Assembly: GCA_021209875.1 (NCBI GenBank)
Contig: JAGYVD010000002.1
Location: 5,518,001-5,582,000 of the forward strand
Length of the DNA: 64,000 bases
DNA from: Rosellinia necatrix
Lineage: Eukaryota > Ascomycota > Sordariomycetes > Xylariales > Xylariaceae
Direction of reading: 5' to 3'
The translations under genes and the position numbers were made by a program. Within the stretch, counting starts at the first letter, position 1. Each line of letters begins with the position of its first letter. The notes beneath the pieces are model-generated. The model searched no databases and had not been told where the DNA came from. It worked only from the letters and a program-made list of their open reading frames with translations. Below, one piece after another: positions 11,655 to 25,477 of the stretch.

Positions 11655-14600
11655 GCCTGGGGTTCAGGTGACCAAGCTGGTGATCGACATAACCCTAAAC
11701 CGATTTGATTGATTTTATCATTTATTATCCCTTCAACATGTCAGTATACTTGATGATACGGTTTCTTGTCATACAGTTAATCAGCATTGAGCCTCCTCGT
11801 ATGTAATCGTGAAGGTAATCGAAGCTCTCGAGTCAAATTGTGTCGTGGGCAGCGACTTTAGTCTGATTTTGGAGATGCTCGTTCCTTTTTTTTTCTTTTT
11901 TTTTTCTTTTTTTTGGGCATTATAACAAGGATCAAAACATGGCAGCCATGTGACCCCTTCTATAAGGTCTGTCGCATAAAAGCTGTCAGCGTGGAACAGG
12001 TGGGACATGGACGTTCCGCCTTTTTGTCTTGTAGGGAACCTTGGAGCTGACGCTCGCGAAAGTCGTCGGACGGAGTTAAATAAAATAAGCGACAATTACC
12101 GGGTGGGTACGATGTATGACGTCAACATTCTGCGGTCATTTTTGAGGAATTGGATTTTCCGAATCGAGTAAATTGCTCTCAAGAGGGGCAGATGCAACTT
12201 ATTCAATGTTACTGAATGAATTTTTTTTTTTTGGCGTCTCAATGAATGCAATACGTTAGTAGTCTCTTATATTTAGAAAGAGGTTATGATTTAGATAAGG
12301 AATTTGCCATCTTGTTGTCTTAATTTCGAAGGATTGTGTTTATTAGTAACCAGCTTATCGGCATCGACCGCAAAGGAACATATGATAAGATACCAAGGAC
12401 CCGCTGTACTTGATATCTCTTGGCAATGTACAAGCCATCAAGGTCAATTTTCTCACAGTAAAGAACCATTTCTGGAACCACGCATACACACTGTGTTGTA
12501 GCATACTTAGTAGGTGCAGTTCACCAAACACACTCTCACCGGCCCTCCTTCCAATGTATCAGTGAAAAACAGGAGATGTATTATACACTACATTCGCCGG
12601 CATTATGCGGGCGTAGAGGAGGATAGCGGGCGATCATACGTTTTGCGATAGACGTCGACCTGTCACAGAGTATTGTTGAGTGCCTGCACCATTTGGATCC
12701 CAGCACCTCTCCCAACCGAGCGGTTCATAACCACCAAAGAGCCCCCGATAGCCGCAAGATGGGCTGACACAGAGTAATTTTTGTCTGGAACTGCCGATGC
12801 AGAACAAGGGCACAATTAAAAATCTGGCCAATGGGTATCTGAGCGTTTGCCGTGCGGCATTCTGGCATCACACTCATAATACGGATGGGAGTAATTCGAA
12901 AACACGGGGGATGAAGGGGGGAGGGCATATTAGGGATATATGAGGATATGTGACTTTCTACATTCGATGCTGTAACCTAGACCTGTCCAGTCACAGCATA
13001 GGGTTGCTTCCGTCTAAATAATGGGGCCGGTGAAGGGCGCGATTGAATAAAGAGGCAAATACCGATGTCGATCACGGCGCGAAAGCAAGGCGAGAACTTC
13101 CCCTCGCTCGCCCTCCATCACCAAGCTCAAACTGTAGTTGGACACCGTCCTTTGCCCGTCCGTACGGTAGGGTGGGATAGTTCGAGTCCGAGAGAGGGGG
13201 CAAGTCCATAAAGGTGTGAGGATTTCTCAGCAAGGCGTTTTTTTTCTCCCTTTTTTATTTTCGAACCAGGTTATAAAGGGATGTTGAGTTTCTTTTTTTT
13301 TATGTTTATTTGCCCCTGGCCGGTTTTGTCGGTAATGGGCGGGTCCTAGCCAGTCAGTCTTGGTCGTAAAGGGGGGCCGTTGTCGGACGTCTCATTAATT
13401 TGAGGTTTGTCGAGTTCGCCACCGGTATCATCCTTATCATCAACTATCATTATAACTATGACAATGTGCGATCATCTCATGTTGAGTGAGGGGAGGGAGA
13501 GTAGAGGTTCGGCCGCCATCACCGTACGATACCAAGACCCAAGAAAGATGGAGGGGTAGGTAGGCCTTTATATCAGATGTTAGTCGATCTGGTTAGAGCC
13601 TAGCGGCCAAGGATCCTGAATGTTCCAGGCCAGCGAGGACCCATACTTCAGCTTCTGGCCAAATGCGCATCGCGCAGATCTTTCTTTGCCGTCGTATACG
13701 GAGATCCTGTCGTGAATTGTTCTTTCGCTTCGGGAACCTGCAAGAATGTCTTCTTTTGAATAGATGCAGGCAGCTAGCTCTCCAGGTACAGCCTTTGCCT
13801 CACGCCGGGCCCCGGAACCAGCTTCGTAGTATGCGCACACTATACTTAATAGAAGCCCTCTTATATCGTGGTACTACATAGGCTAGCTGACTGGCCCTGC
13901 TCTCGGCTACCTAAGTCCCAGCCTTTAAGTACGTAGATAGTTATCGCAAGTCTTAACGACCCTCCTGTAGCATGTACGTACCACGTACCGCGTATTGGTC
14001 CCTATTGTGTCGCATAGTATAACAGCGCAGCATTGGCTTCTTTAATACATGCTCGTATCGCAGGAGGAGCCGAGTACGGAATGAGAATCGCAGCCCTACC
14101 ATAGCGTATGGTCCCCATTCCGGTACCTACCCATTGGGTCCTCCGCGGCCATCATTCTCTGCCTGCCTCAATGCACAAAATTTTCCTTACCATCCAATTG
14201 TAGTCGTAAGCCGGGCGCTAACTACTGGTTAGTGTCGCGCCGTTGCTAGCGTATGGGTTCCTGGGGGGGTCGCATTGCCTCTGGCCGTGCCATCCCTGCT
14301 CCAAGCCACCCTGTAGGTACGAATAGCAAGCACGGTGCCATGCTTTGCCGGGCAACCCTAGCCAGTCCCGTTTACATGCCGCCAAGGTCCCAAGCAAACA
14401 TCGCAAGAGGCTCATCCTTGATCTGACCTGACGCAGCTAATCTGCCATTGTGTGTGTGCGAAGAGATACACAATAACTATCGGCATACCTACCATGACAC
14501 TTGCAGGCCGAGAAGCCCCAGTGAACTGCGAGTGGATTCGGCATGCCACATGTACTAACAACCAAATCTCCAGCCTGGGCGGTCCAACTGTCTCACCATG

Positions 14601-15613
14601 CTTTTTCTCCGTATCATGAGCGTTCTTCCCACATGAATGAGGCGCATCTTACTCCTCCTCATTCCTGCCCAGAAGCTACCTAGTGGTTGGTGAGCATCGC
14701 GAGCAAGGCACCGAAGAACCATGAACCCTATCAGTGCGGAGATAGGAATGAGGCCCACATCTAAGGAACCATATCCCGCTCCTTTATGATATTCGACTGC
14801 GGAACTGGCTGGGCCTGGAGTACAGACCCTCACCGATTCTGGATCGAAAGTTCCTTCTACAGCGTACGCGTGCTACGCAGGGAACAGGACCGAATGCGCC
14901 ACATCCCGAATTTACACATAACTATAACATAATAGAATTGATTGCTGTTCACGCCGAATGATTTGGACTATAACGCCAGCCTGCCTGAGATGGCGCGGTA
15001 TGGCGCGGTAGCATTGCGTGTTGACCGTGGCGGCGAGCAGATCTGCCGTCGATATCGAACAGATGTCGGTTTTCCTCAAATGTGCATGGCTATCTCCGTT
15101 ACGCGGCTGTGCATATGCCCACCAATACACTAGGTAGTGGTAGCTGCTATGATCCCCTCCCCTTGCTACCGGGGAAAAGACGAGGTGTATTTGGCGTTGC
15201 ATCCTTGATCCTGAACTAATGCGGGTGCTTGTCTGGACCTCGAAAGATTGGTTTGGTATATGGCTAGCGACTTATGATTCGCAGTAGTCGAATCCCAATA
15301 AATACGGGGTGTCGTCGAGTTGCCCGGATAGTTTGTATGATTGGTCGAGGGGGAGATGCATGTTGATGGAATCGACAGAGCGGGGGTTGAAGTGGTTATT
15401 GTTCATTTCATTGGAGAGACAGCATCCTCGAATTCAGAGAGTCGACAGCCTATCGCATGATCGAACCGCGAGTTCATGCTATGTCTCAGGTTTTGTCGCC
15501 TAGGTAAGCCGGAATTGACACCTGGTAGAAGGGCTGCATATCTCGACATGCTGAGGGAGGAGAATGTTGACAGTTGAGATCTGGTTTAGTCTCAGGAGCA
15601 GATATTCCGGGGG
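11655..15613. other. Gene-poor stretch, no supported gene
   Basis: Nothing coding could be supported on either strand. T-rich runs occur at about 11887-11914, 12222-12232 and 13240-13300. ORFs at 13580-13840 (-), 14218-14415 (-) and 14555-14833 (-) are short, without start context or domain signals. Confidence 0.55.
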
Positions 15614-16138
15614 GTGAATTGTCCATCGCACAATGTAGCCAACTCACAAAAGCACCTGAGACGCGGAGGGAAAGCGATTCGCAACGACGCACAATTTGAT
15701 GGGCGTGATACCATGGGCGACATGGTATGGTTTACCTACACTATCACATTATCTCGTGGCAGCCACCGTCAATATCCGCTGTGTGACGGCAACCTGCCTA
15801 CAGAAGGCGTCTGGATGGCGTCTTTGCAACCCTGCCTGTTGGTGCTGTTGGTGCTGTCGGTGCTGTCGGCGCTGTCGGCTCTGTCGGTGCTGACTAGTCG
15901 CGAGCGACGTCGCATCAAGGGGAGAATAAGACAAGGATGGGAGAAACACGATAAGGCATGGGCGTTTAAAAGCCTCGTTTTGGATGCTGCCGCTGCCGCT
16001 ACGCTATCGGCACTGCTACTCGACTATCAGCTGTATACGACTCTCCTTACTATATTCGCGCGCATCGTAGTACTACACTTGCATTGCGTAGCCGAGGCGC
16101 GGCATATTAGATCGATGGAGGAAGCAAAACGGAAATAA
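15614..16138 (+). CDS. Doubtful hypothetical protein with hydrophobic repeats
   Basis: The ORF has 174 codons. Its middle carries a Leu/Val/Ser hydrophobic segment built from an imperfect tandem repeat of nine bases (CTGTTGGTG/CTGTCGGTG type, about 15836-15893). A charged stretch rich in Arg and Lys and a second hydrophobic segment follow near the C-terminus. This could be a two-pass membrane protein. The repeat alone could also keep the frame open by chance. No homologue family is recognised, no intron is visible and the neighbouring DNA is non-coding. Confidence 0.22.
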   Translation: MNCPSHNVANSQKHLRRGGKAIRNDAQFDGRDTMGDMVWFTYTITLSRGSHRQYPLCDGNLPTEGVWMASLQPCLLVLLVLSVLSALSALSVLTSRERRRIKGRIRQGWEKHDKAWAFKSLVLDAAAAATLSALLLDYQLYTTLLTIFARIVVLHLHCVAEARHIRSMEEAKRK

Positions 16139-18800
16139 TAATAAATAATAATAAATCATGATTACTTAGGTAGTCAGAGGTAAGATACGTACAGCAAATG
16201 CTGCATAACGAGTCTTCATGGTAGGCACAGTGTCGCACCTGCTGGCAGACGGTGCTTACCCCTAGCCATAACCCCTGGTCCAAGCCGATTCTTGCAGTCG
16301 CTACAAGCAAGGCTAGTGTGCACATCCTAGTTCGTGCACTGTTGTAGTAATGTTTTTTTTTTTCCTGTCTCTTTTCCTTCAAAAACGTTGAGACTTATGC
16401 CCCTCCACATACGTCATTGTTTCCCAAAACAGCACCGCGGGTCGTCCGTAGTCTAGTGTACTACAGTTTGCACAGTATATTCTCCCCGTCGTTGCTTCCA
16501 GAAAAAAATTGGCGAATTTCCCATACTGAGAGACACCATTTTAGTACCTATGAGGGTCCGCATGCGGCACCGTTGAATTGCTCCAGTTTGTACCATTTTT
16601 AACATCAATGGGTCATTGCCTAACCACCTGCGTAATAATTGCGCGACTCATGCAATGCATTATCTCAGGTAGTTGATACTCGCAGTGGCATATAGATCAC
16701 AAACACAGCCTCCCCCAGATTTGGATACGATTAGGCAATCCAATCGCAGAGGGATAGGGTCCTCAACATGTTGTTTCGTTGCTAGTTAATATGTTGGCAT
16801 CTCTTAGTGTCACAAATATATAAATATGGACGAGCAGGAATGTCCCATGCATGGTACTTGACAGCATTTAGCGTAATAAAAGTCATGTCTTCTATACGGT
16901 ATACCTGTATAATGGAGGACGGGAGCCATGTATCCCGTGTAGACGGCTGATATCCGATAACATCGAAACACATGAATGAGAATGAAAGAAGGTGGCAGAT
17001 GGTATAATCATCGCGTTATCTCAAATTTAACCTAGCCAAGGCGTGGCTACATACGCACATAGTCGCACTGTCTAATACAAGAGCTTACGGCTGCGATTAG
17101 TGTTGGTTCAGATTTTGTCGTCCCTTGATGTAATCTAGATATACATAGATATATGTATGTAGTAGTAGTAGTAGTATTAACGTCTAATCTAGGTGTCTGA
17201 AATATATGTATGTATGTATGTCATTCTCTCGCCATCCTTCGTGGTTTGTCCTAGATCCGGCCGATACCGCAATCCGACGTTAGCAAATGGAAGATGGAAG
17301 GAATACAAACAGCAACTACATCGACCGGCTGCCAGCTACCGTGATCGGTGATCATCATACACTCCCTTGTTAATATCAGGTTTATTCCTCTTCGTCTTCG
17401 TCGTTCTCCGATGGTGCTTGGGTATATCGAAGCGAGCAACAGGCATGGTCGCCGTTAAAACGGAATTAGTTTCAAGAGTGCACACTATGTATGCCAGGCT
17501 CGAGAAGGTGTCTAGACCTACTTGAGTAAGTGACCTTGTTCTACCTACCTACAAGTATGTATGCAGAAACACAGTGCGGTATCAGCACAGATCAACGGTT
17601 GTAGGGTGGGTACAGCATTAAAAATATATACTAAAAATCCTAGCTTGGCCCCGATGACTGGTTCAGGCTTGGCTCCTCCCATGACTGACATGCATCACTG
17701 GAGGGTTGGTTGCAAGAGTACATGCAGCTAATTGCTTGGAGATGCAGTGTAGCCAGCGTAGTGTAACTGGTGGGGTTTAGTGGAGTGGGGAATAGCGCAA
17801 CATACGACAAAGGCGAAGTATACTTCCACACAAGGTACCCGCAAGCGCAGCAGTTCTCGCCGCCGTCCATGCGCCGCTTACACTGCCTATGCCCGCTAAA
17901 ATCCCTTTCGCAACTGTTACCGGGGCCAATGTTCGATTTACTTACATAGTCCTGCGCATCTTTCTTTGCCTCCTTCTATCTTCCCCCCAAGGCCCTTTGG
18001 TCACCAAACTTCCCAACCTATATCTTCAACCCAGACAAGCAGGCATAGGATTGTACTAACACTCGAACATCCTATCGCCCTGGCCATTGATCGTCGGTTC
18101 CTCCCAGGTGTGCGTGTGTGCGTGCAACAAGAATAGTCCTCAACCGACCACCGTCGCCGCCTGCCCGTTCGTTTCTTTTGCCACCCGACTTTGGTCCCTC
18201 CGTATGTCGTCACCCTGTTTTTTCTGCATTTAGGACGGTGGGCTTGTGGACGGTTTTTGTTTCGTTGGACAGTATGTTGTCCTCTCTACTCCCGTTTCTG
18301 GGTTGCCGTCAAGACATCCCACATGTGCTGCATATGTCTCGATAAGAAGCCGACCGCCGAAGGGCTGTGGACACAAGTATTGACTGGATTGCAATGTAGG
18401 AAGCTCCGGCGATCGTCATCACATCTTCGGTAGGGTCAAACTCATATTGCACCACCCTGCCTCGTCCTCCCGGTCCGGCCGGTTGCGCATTTTCGGCAGC
18501 GAAAGGGCAATTGCGATTGTGAAGGGGTCACCACCTTTGTGTGTGTGTGCGTGCGTGCGTGTGTGCGTGAGTGTGTGGATGCGACCCCCCCGGGCATTGT
18601 TTGCCGTCCGGAACTCTCCCCTTCCATACCCACCATCCGTCGTCGTCTGGATTCATCGCCGTCGGCCGAAAACCCCCATCCCCCCTCTCACCACCCCCAC
18701 GCAAGTTCTATAATCTCGCCTGCTCCGATTCCTAGCTTCTCTCATAGGTCTTCTTGAGAACTCCGTGTTAGTTCTAGAGACTGCACCCTGAGGAAGAGTT
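16139..18800. other. Intergenic stretch with microsatellites
   Basis: No supported gene. It holds an AGT/GTA microsatellite at about 17159-17175 fused to a sequence repeated at 46.14 kb, TGTATG-type repeats near 17205-17220, and a GT/GC-rich microsatellite at about 18537-18576. The C-rich 3' part leads into the leader of the glycogen-targeting subunit gene. Confidence 0.5.
17167..17200 (+). repeat. Dispersed 34-bp repeat, copy 1
   Basis: This stretch is identical to 46140-46173 on the same strand. It starts with AGTAGTAGTATTAACG and ends with CTAGGTGTCTGA. Neither copy lies in a gene. At this copy the repeat is preceded by extra AGT units. Confidence 0.85.
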
Positions 18801-19657
18801 TTGTTTGCCTTGTCGCTGGAATATTGCCATCGCATTCATTCATCTTAAGCCGGCTTTACTATCGTTTCCCCTCTGTTGGATTCCTTAATAAACTATCTCT
18901 GCTCCGTCGGTCCGGAACAGATCAGTCTAGTCGCACTTTCTTGGTAAGTCCGCTTCGTCTTTTCTCAGCCGCTTTCTGTGCATCTACCTCGTCGGTTGTT
19001 AGTCGAGAGGGCCGAGACATGAGTGGTCTGGGGTACCACGTGGGGATGGGTGCTCGGGGATTCAGAATGATGGGGGAGAAATACAAGACGTCATTCCAGG
19101 CACCGTCGCCCAGGACAACCCCACGGTCTTTCGAAATTGTCTCTCATGTTTGCTTCCCATGTTGCATTCCTGTCAAAAAACTTGGTTGAGCCGCTTGTCC
19201 GATGATTCTGTCATAAAATCCTCACGATGCCCACCGCGGCCCTGTTACGCGGCCCGAAGCCTTTATGATCGCAATCGGCCGATTAGCTTGCTCTGAATGT
19301 GGCATGCCGTTCGAGCAACGAGGCAGATTGTAGACAAACCCCATCCTATCAGCTCTCTTTTACCCTATCGTCGTCATATCATGGAACCTTATATCTGTTG
19401 GAATCATGCTAATGGAACTGTCCTCCTTCCTAGGCGCTTCCAGGGACGTAAACGCCCTTCCCGGACATAGCATCGTTGCTGCCATCCGCGGTTCCGCTAC
19501 ATCTGAGCCGTGGTACGAAGTTTGGCGGACTATCATATTTCCCTGTTTCCCTCGTACTAAACCTATTCTCCCTAAACCCAACAGTGTTATCATAGCCGAC
19601 TTCCATTTTACCACTTTCCCACCCCGCTGTGTCGTCCGGCAACCCAGATCTTTGGGA
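18801..19657 (+). promoter_or_regulatory. Long leader region upstream of the glycogen-targeting subunit
   Basis: The region between about 18.8 and 19.66 kb has pyrimidine-rich blocks and a strong donor-like GGTAAGT near 18940, consistent with a 5' UTR intron ending before the start codon at 19658. The open frame upstream of that codon (from 19406) has no family resemblance, so I treat it as leader. The transcription start is not visible. Confidence 0.35.
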
Positions 19658-22056
19658 ATGCCTTACACGCCCCCTTCCCATTGTTCGCCCGCTTCCTCCG
19701 CTTCAAACTCGCCAGACGTCAGCCGACGGCCGTCATTTAATTCAAGTACGTCAACCCAGCAGAGGCCAGCGCTACCACGGTCGACCTCGTACTTCACCAG
19801 ACACCGCCGCTCTATCTCGCTCACTTCTGACGCCACGATATTAGCTCATCATGGATCGGCTCCGGATATAACGCCTTCCAATACCTCGGACAACCTCAAA
19901 GCGATGACCAGCGCCCATCCGACTAATATTCGGCAATCGCCACCGCCTATTACCGATGGCAAAGCGATGCCCCCGGGAGCTATTATTTCACCACCGGAAT
20001 CGTCTAGTGAAGATGAAGGTGGGGTGGGATCAGAAGACCGGGAAAGGGAAATCGATAACATAAACGAGCTGAAAGAGGCAATTAGTGCGTTATCGCAGTG
20101 CCGGGTCGGTTCACCAAATCAATCCCCGCCCAGCAGTTTGTTGTTGTGTCCATCTCAAGTTGACGAACATACCGAGGCCTCGCCAAAGCCTACTATCCTG
20201 ACAGCCGCTATTACCACACGACGCATGATATCTCATTCAAGATCCAACGCCGACTCCCACCTCTATATTTCAAAATCCGCCGAGGGGTCATTCAACACCT
20301 CAGAGGAGGACTCTGACCCGGATGAGTTCGTAACAAAACCTCCAATTGTTCGGAAGAAGTCGGGCGAGCTGGTACGACCCGCACTACGGACCACATCTTT
20401 GCGGCGCCGCCCTTCGAGCATGCCTGGGACGCCCACCTTTTCGAAAGCTGTCCATTTCGATTCGAATTTGGAACATGTTCGTCATTTCCTACAAGTCGAC
20501 AGACCACTCGCCGTCAGCACGGGCTCATCGCCTGCCGATAACTATGATAGTGACACGGAGTATCCATTCAAGTCATTGTACGAGTGGGAGATCGTCATAA
20601 CTAATTTCCCTGCGGAAACTCCTACCCGGAGAGGCCTACCTGTTAGATTGGAACGAGTATGGATGTCACCGGATCAAAAGTCATTGATCGGCTATATATC
20701 TGTGGCCAACCTAGCGTTCCAGAAATCTGTTGCCTGCAGATTTACCTTTGATTATTGGAAAACAACGTCCGAAGTTGGCGCGCAATATCACAACGAGATT
20801 CGAGTGAAAGAAGGTGAGATTGGCCGCGACCAATTTCAGTTTAGTATCAAGTTGTCTGATATAGCCAACCTTGAGACTAAGACACTTTATTTCTGTATCC
20901 GGTACAACGTTAACGGACTTGAGTATTGGGATAACAACGACGGCATTAATTTTCAAGTTGACTTCCACAAGAAGCCTCTTCCCCGAAATGGGAAGAAAAG
21001 CGTCCAAGGAGCCTGTTCGCGACAAGCTAACGCCTTACCCCGCAGCAACCGTCGAATGAATCCTTCGACAGTTGTACGGCCGAAGTCCATGCCCGCCGGC
21101 TCTATGGATGACTTTGGTCAGGGACTGAGATTGGTTGATGATCAGCCGATTCATGAATTTCTCAGCGAATCTGAATCAATTCTGCCTCTTAAGAGCTCTA
21201 AATCAACCTCAACCCTTCCCAGTGACAACCTACCGGGCCGATTGCCGACTCCGAGCGGTGCCGCATTCGCTAATCGCTATGATTTCGGTGCTTCGCTTAG
21301 CGCAGCCAAGCAAGCCCAGAAGAGCCCTAGCTCGAGCCCACAACAGAATGATGGACTATACATGAAGGCACATCAAAGAAACGGCCTCGGTTCCTCAGAG
21401 CCCGCAGATGTGCCCCGAACGCATGGCGGCATAATCCCGGTTGACCCGCTTGCGGTTCAACAACCACCTGGGTTCCAGGCATACCCAGGCGCCCCTTTGA
21501 GCCCCGGAGCAGTCTCTCCTTCCTCAACCAGCATTGCGTCCGCGTCATACGAGGAGATTCTCAATAAGTATTGCTTTGTACGTAAATAAAACGCCTGCCC
21601 GGTCGCCCCTGGATCCTTAGGATGCCCTAGCTGTAGTATGACCGCTCCTCAGTACGACTAACACTTCGGTCAATGTAGTTCAATAGCTCAAAGCAATCCA
21701 GTCCTCAGCTGAAGGACGGCACGTTGCGGAACAGTCGGTATGATGGTGTGGACGAACGTCCAACCCATAATACTACGAACAATCGTTCTGGCACCCGTGA
21801 ATCTCCCGACAACACTAACGGGCTCTGTCGAGCTGGCACCTCAACGACTGAGTTGCCCTTGCAGAACCACACGGTATATGATATATTACCCAACTCAGCC
21901 GATACGAGCACAGAACCAGGAAATTACCTCACTGCATCTAGTACAGCCTCAATTGGCCCTATACCCGACCGGATTCAGTATCACCACATGAAACGCATGA
22001 GAGATCATTCACCATTCACATCAGACTCTCGTCCTTCAACAGCAATAAGTTGCTAG
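19658..22056 (+). CDS. Glycogen-targeting regulatory subunit of protein phosphatase 1 (GAC1/PIG type, CBM21)
   Basis: Two exons, 19658-21577 and 21679-22056, encode 765 residues. The 101-nt intron has donor GTACGT, branch CTAAC and acceptor TAG. I chose the Met beginning MPYTPPS because the frame before it lacks family features. The N-terminal third is Ser/Pro-rich and disordered. A PP1-docking RVxF-type motif, KAVHFD, lies at about 263-268. The CBM21 starch/glycogen-binding domain spans about 305-437 (SLYEWEIVITNFP, FTFDYWKTT, YCIRY-like and EYWDNN landmarks). The C-terminus is low-complexity, with a conserved-looking EEILNKYCF segment at the splice junction. The protein would bring PP1 to glycogen and so activate glycogen synthase in the cytosol. 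The family is clear; the exact orthologue (GAC1 or PIG1/PIG2) is not. Confidence 0.9.
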
Positions 22057-25000
22057 AAGCTATCGAGGTCGTTGACAAAACAAGAATCCCCTGTGGGAAT
22101 CACTAGTCGGGCTTTTGACATTTCCTTGTACTACAAGGATATTGTTTTTTCGACGACATCTGCCTAGGCATTTCTGACAGTGGCGTTCCGGTTGAGCATT
22201 ATGGCGTTTAAGGCAATTGTTTCGAATGCCCCCATGTACACGAATTAATGGGGGCTATGACGTATTGACAGCACAACAAGGCCACACGGCGCTACTAGAG
22301 CAGCGACTGTAGTGGTCCTATATACTGTGCTCGTTTCTCGCTTTCCACTTGGCCAGCTTTCTCACTCTTGAGCCCCTCGGTTTGATTAGGCGCACACCAG
22401 TTCTAAACAATCAATTATCAATTACCCTACTCATACATTCCAGAACACCAACAGCTTTGGTTGCATGGTAGAAATCGTGTCAATCAGGCTAAAAAAGAGT
22501 GATGGGAGTTCAGGTTTTTGATCGATTAATGGTATACACACAAAAGCGGATAGGAGGACCGAGAAAACGAAAAACGGAAAAGGGTTTGGGTCAATGGGAG
22601 GGTCGGCTTACTGGATCTAGGAAGGGGAATTCAGGGAACCTGAACCGAAGATGGCTTTTATTGCGAAGATTCACGATGTCTTAAGTAGTAATAAAACCTC
22701 ATTCTTTGCAGCAAACTCTTAAGTGCCTTCGCACCCCTCATTCCTGCTTACAGTAGTAACTTATTTACCTTGATTGAATTTTTCTTATACAAAATTAAGT
22801 GCTTCCGGAGGTAGACGTATGGATTGTACTTGGTAGGCTCACAATCTGTGGGGGAATTGGGACCCAATGGCGAGAACTTCTCAGAGTACTGGTTTTGCCC
22901 CGATGAGAAACAGCTCCGATACTATAAAGACGACATAATACATTGGTCAACTAGCTAAATTCTTGAGAACGCATTTTACGGGATACCGATTATTCAATCT
23001 ATATTTATAGGGACGCCTACCTGCCTGGTTGTAGATGACTAGTATCTAACACCTAAATCCGACTAATGTAATGTCAACACAGCCACACATCGGTTGAAGA
23101 AGCGAATTGAGGGCCAATATTACGAGCAGTTAGTGCTAGAAACGATATAAAGCGATCGATTCTAATAGCATGGAGAAAGGTGGGAGATACCCTGGCGAAT
23201 TGCGCTCCGCCGTGGTCTCGTTGGGGCTTTGGAGTGAATCAGAGGGTGTTGGTAGCTGAAGGGATTGACGCTTGCTAATGGCGTGGCTGGGGTTGGTTAT
23301 CGAGGGAATATGTATGATATAATCACGACTTAGGCTCCTTAGATTCATAACAGAGTCTAGTATTATTGGGAAGGTCTCCTGGAAGGGTTATTGGGTTGTT
23401 GTTGCTGTGTTCTTCTAATAGGAGCTTTCGGCGAAGCCTCCTTAGAGGCATATAAACTTACTCAGCTTCGACTTTTATTTCAGACGTAAACGCAAACTTT
23501 GACTCGTATCATTTTATAACAGACCGCTTACCGAAAGCGGGTATATATAGTAAGCACATCATTCGTCTGTGGCCAGGGTTTTGGCTTCCCGGGTGCTGTT
23601 AATCCTAGAAATCGAGTACTTCGAGGAGATTTGAGGCCCGAGCCACATATTCGGGAAGGTTCACGTTGTTGTGTGCTCTGGCTTTACCAGTGGGGTTTCC
23701 TCTGTGGCAACGCCATAGCTAAAGTCCTGCCTCTTTTCTCCGTACGGGGCCTAGGAGCCTATATATAGGAACGTATGAACGAGGAATGACGGAGCGGCCT
23801 ATCACGTAAACAGTGCTTACATCGAATTGCTACCACTGCTGCTCGGCTAGCGAAGGTAGAACGGTATCGAATCGGGAATTTGACCGTCTGAAGCTACTTA
23901 TATACTGTCACAATCGTATTGCGACAGGGTCGAAGCCTGTTTGTACCAATTTGAAGGCTGAGAAGACCGTTTTGAAAGTGTTGAGGGGTAAATTCTTATA
24001 TGGGTCAAGACTCTCTTGTTATGCGAAGGGCACATAGGTCACCTTTTTGTTTAGTGGGAGGCATATTATAACAACAGCTTATTTCGCTATGAAATATAAT
24101 TTTAACGGCTAATTTGGTGGCTCCCCTATGAGAAGATGTAACCTACGATGAGGATGTTTAAGTTGATTAATTAATGTAGTGCGACTGACTTGCGTCGCTC
24201 CCAATAATACAGATATACCATGAGGTCATTCATTAGAACAAATCCACTCCTAATGACTTAATATGAGACATCAATACCAGCTTTCCTTTTGGTTAGTCGC
24301 CTGTCCTTCTGAGGAAGCTGGTGCTTTGGACTGTGCGAAACGCATCTTTACTGATGAAGGGGACTCTTGAATATTTCAGACCTATGGGCTCTTCGAAAGC
24401 GTGGGAGGCATCCAGGCGTCTTACACGAAGAGTAGGTGACTCAGCGGTACCATGATTATCTACGTTGACCTTGGGCACTCTATAGTTTCTCAGTGGCTAC
24501 CGTCACAGTCCTCGGCCATTGTCGCCGGTCGGGCTATCATATCTCAGCGTGCGGCCCAACCCTAAGAGTATATACAGCCAGGATGAACCCCACATCTTTT
24601 GTCACAATCACTTGAGGGCCATATCAGGCCTTGATGTGAGCGTGATTCTACAGGTCACAATGCTAGTGGTCCCAGAAATACCAGGAAATTCACTGTTGAT
24701 GCTCGAGTGTCAGGCGGTCGGTCGTTTTGGTACTTTATCTTATGCCTTGCAAACTCGACAGTTACCTACTGTTAAGTAACCAAAAACTACGCCTCCCGAG
24801 GTATACTTTCATCGCCTCGGTTATAGTCAGCCCCTCGAGCGGGAATATATTCGGTCCAGTACCTCGAATCAACTTACAATACGAGCGCGTATTTTTTTTC
24901 TTCGAACTTAGTGATCAAGTTAGACGCTATAAGGATACCCTAGCGTATGAAGGGGGCCTTACGAACAGATTAAGGGACGAAAACCGAAGAGAAAACACAC

Positions 25001-25477
25001 TTCAGTCGGCTCCTGCCAAATCGGGTAGGAGAAGTCATCTCTGTAAAAGCTGTGTATCGCCCCATGATGTTCTAGAAGCCCTTACCGATGTTCTTGGAGA
25101 TCCATTACGCAATGCTAAGGTGGGATTCAGATGAGGTTGACAATGACAATGGTGGTTCATCATCGCGCTACTACCAGATCCCACCTCCACTGCATACGAG
25201 TAAACGGAGCATTTTGGTTCCGTCGGCACTCAGCAATTACAAGACTTGGTTTTATTACATAGGCGGTAGGCTAGGAGATGTGTCATATCCCAATGTTCAA
25301 TATTCGCCTCTGTGACGTTATGTGATTAATAGAGGGCCCATTGTTTACATTCGACGAGCTTGGAGCTGTCGTGGTGCTCGTAACCGGTCCAAAGGGTGTT
25401 TGAATGGAAAGGAATTACAATATTTTGAGTATTATTATTTTTAAATCGGGCCTCTGCTAAGGATCGATTATAGGTAA
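22057..25477. other. Intergenic stretch, no supported gene
   Basis: The first few hundred bases are presumably the 3' UTR of the preceding gene. ORFs at 23136-23348 (-), 23813-24037 (+), 24293-24478 (-) and 24727-25134 (+) have no recognisable domain, signal or splice partner. The longest (135 codons at 24727) has a charged second half but no convincing start. Confidence 0.5.
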
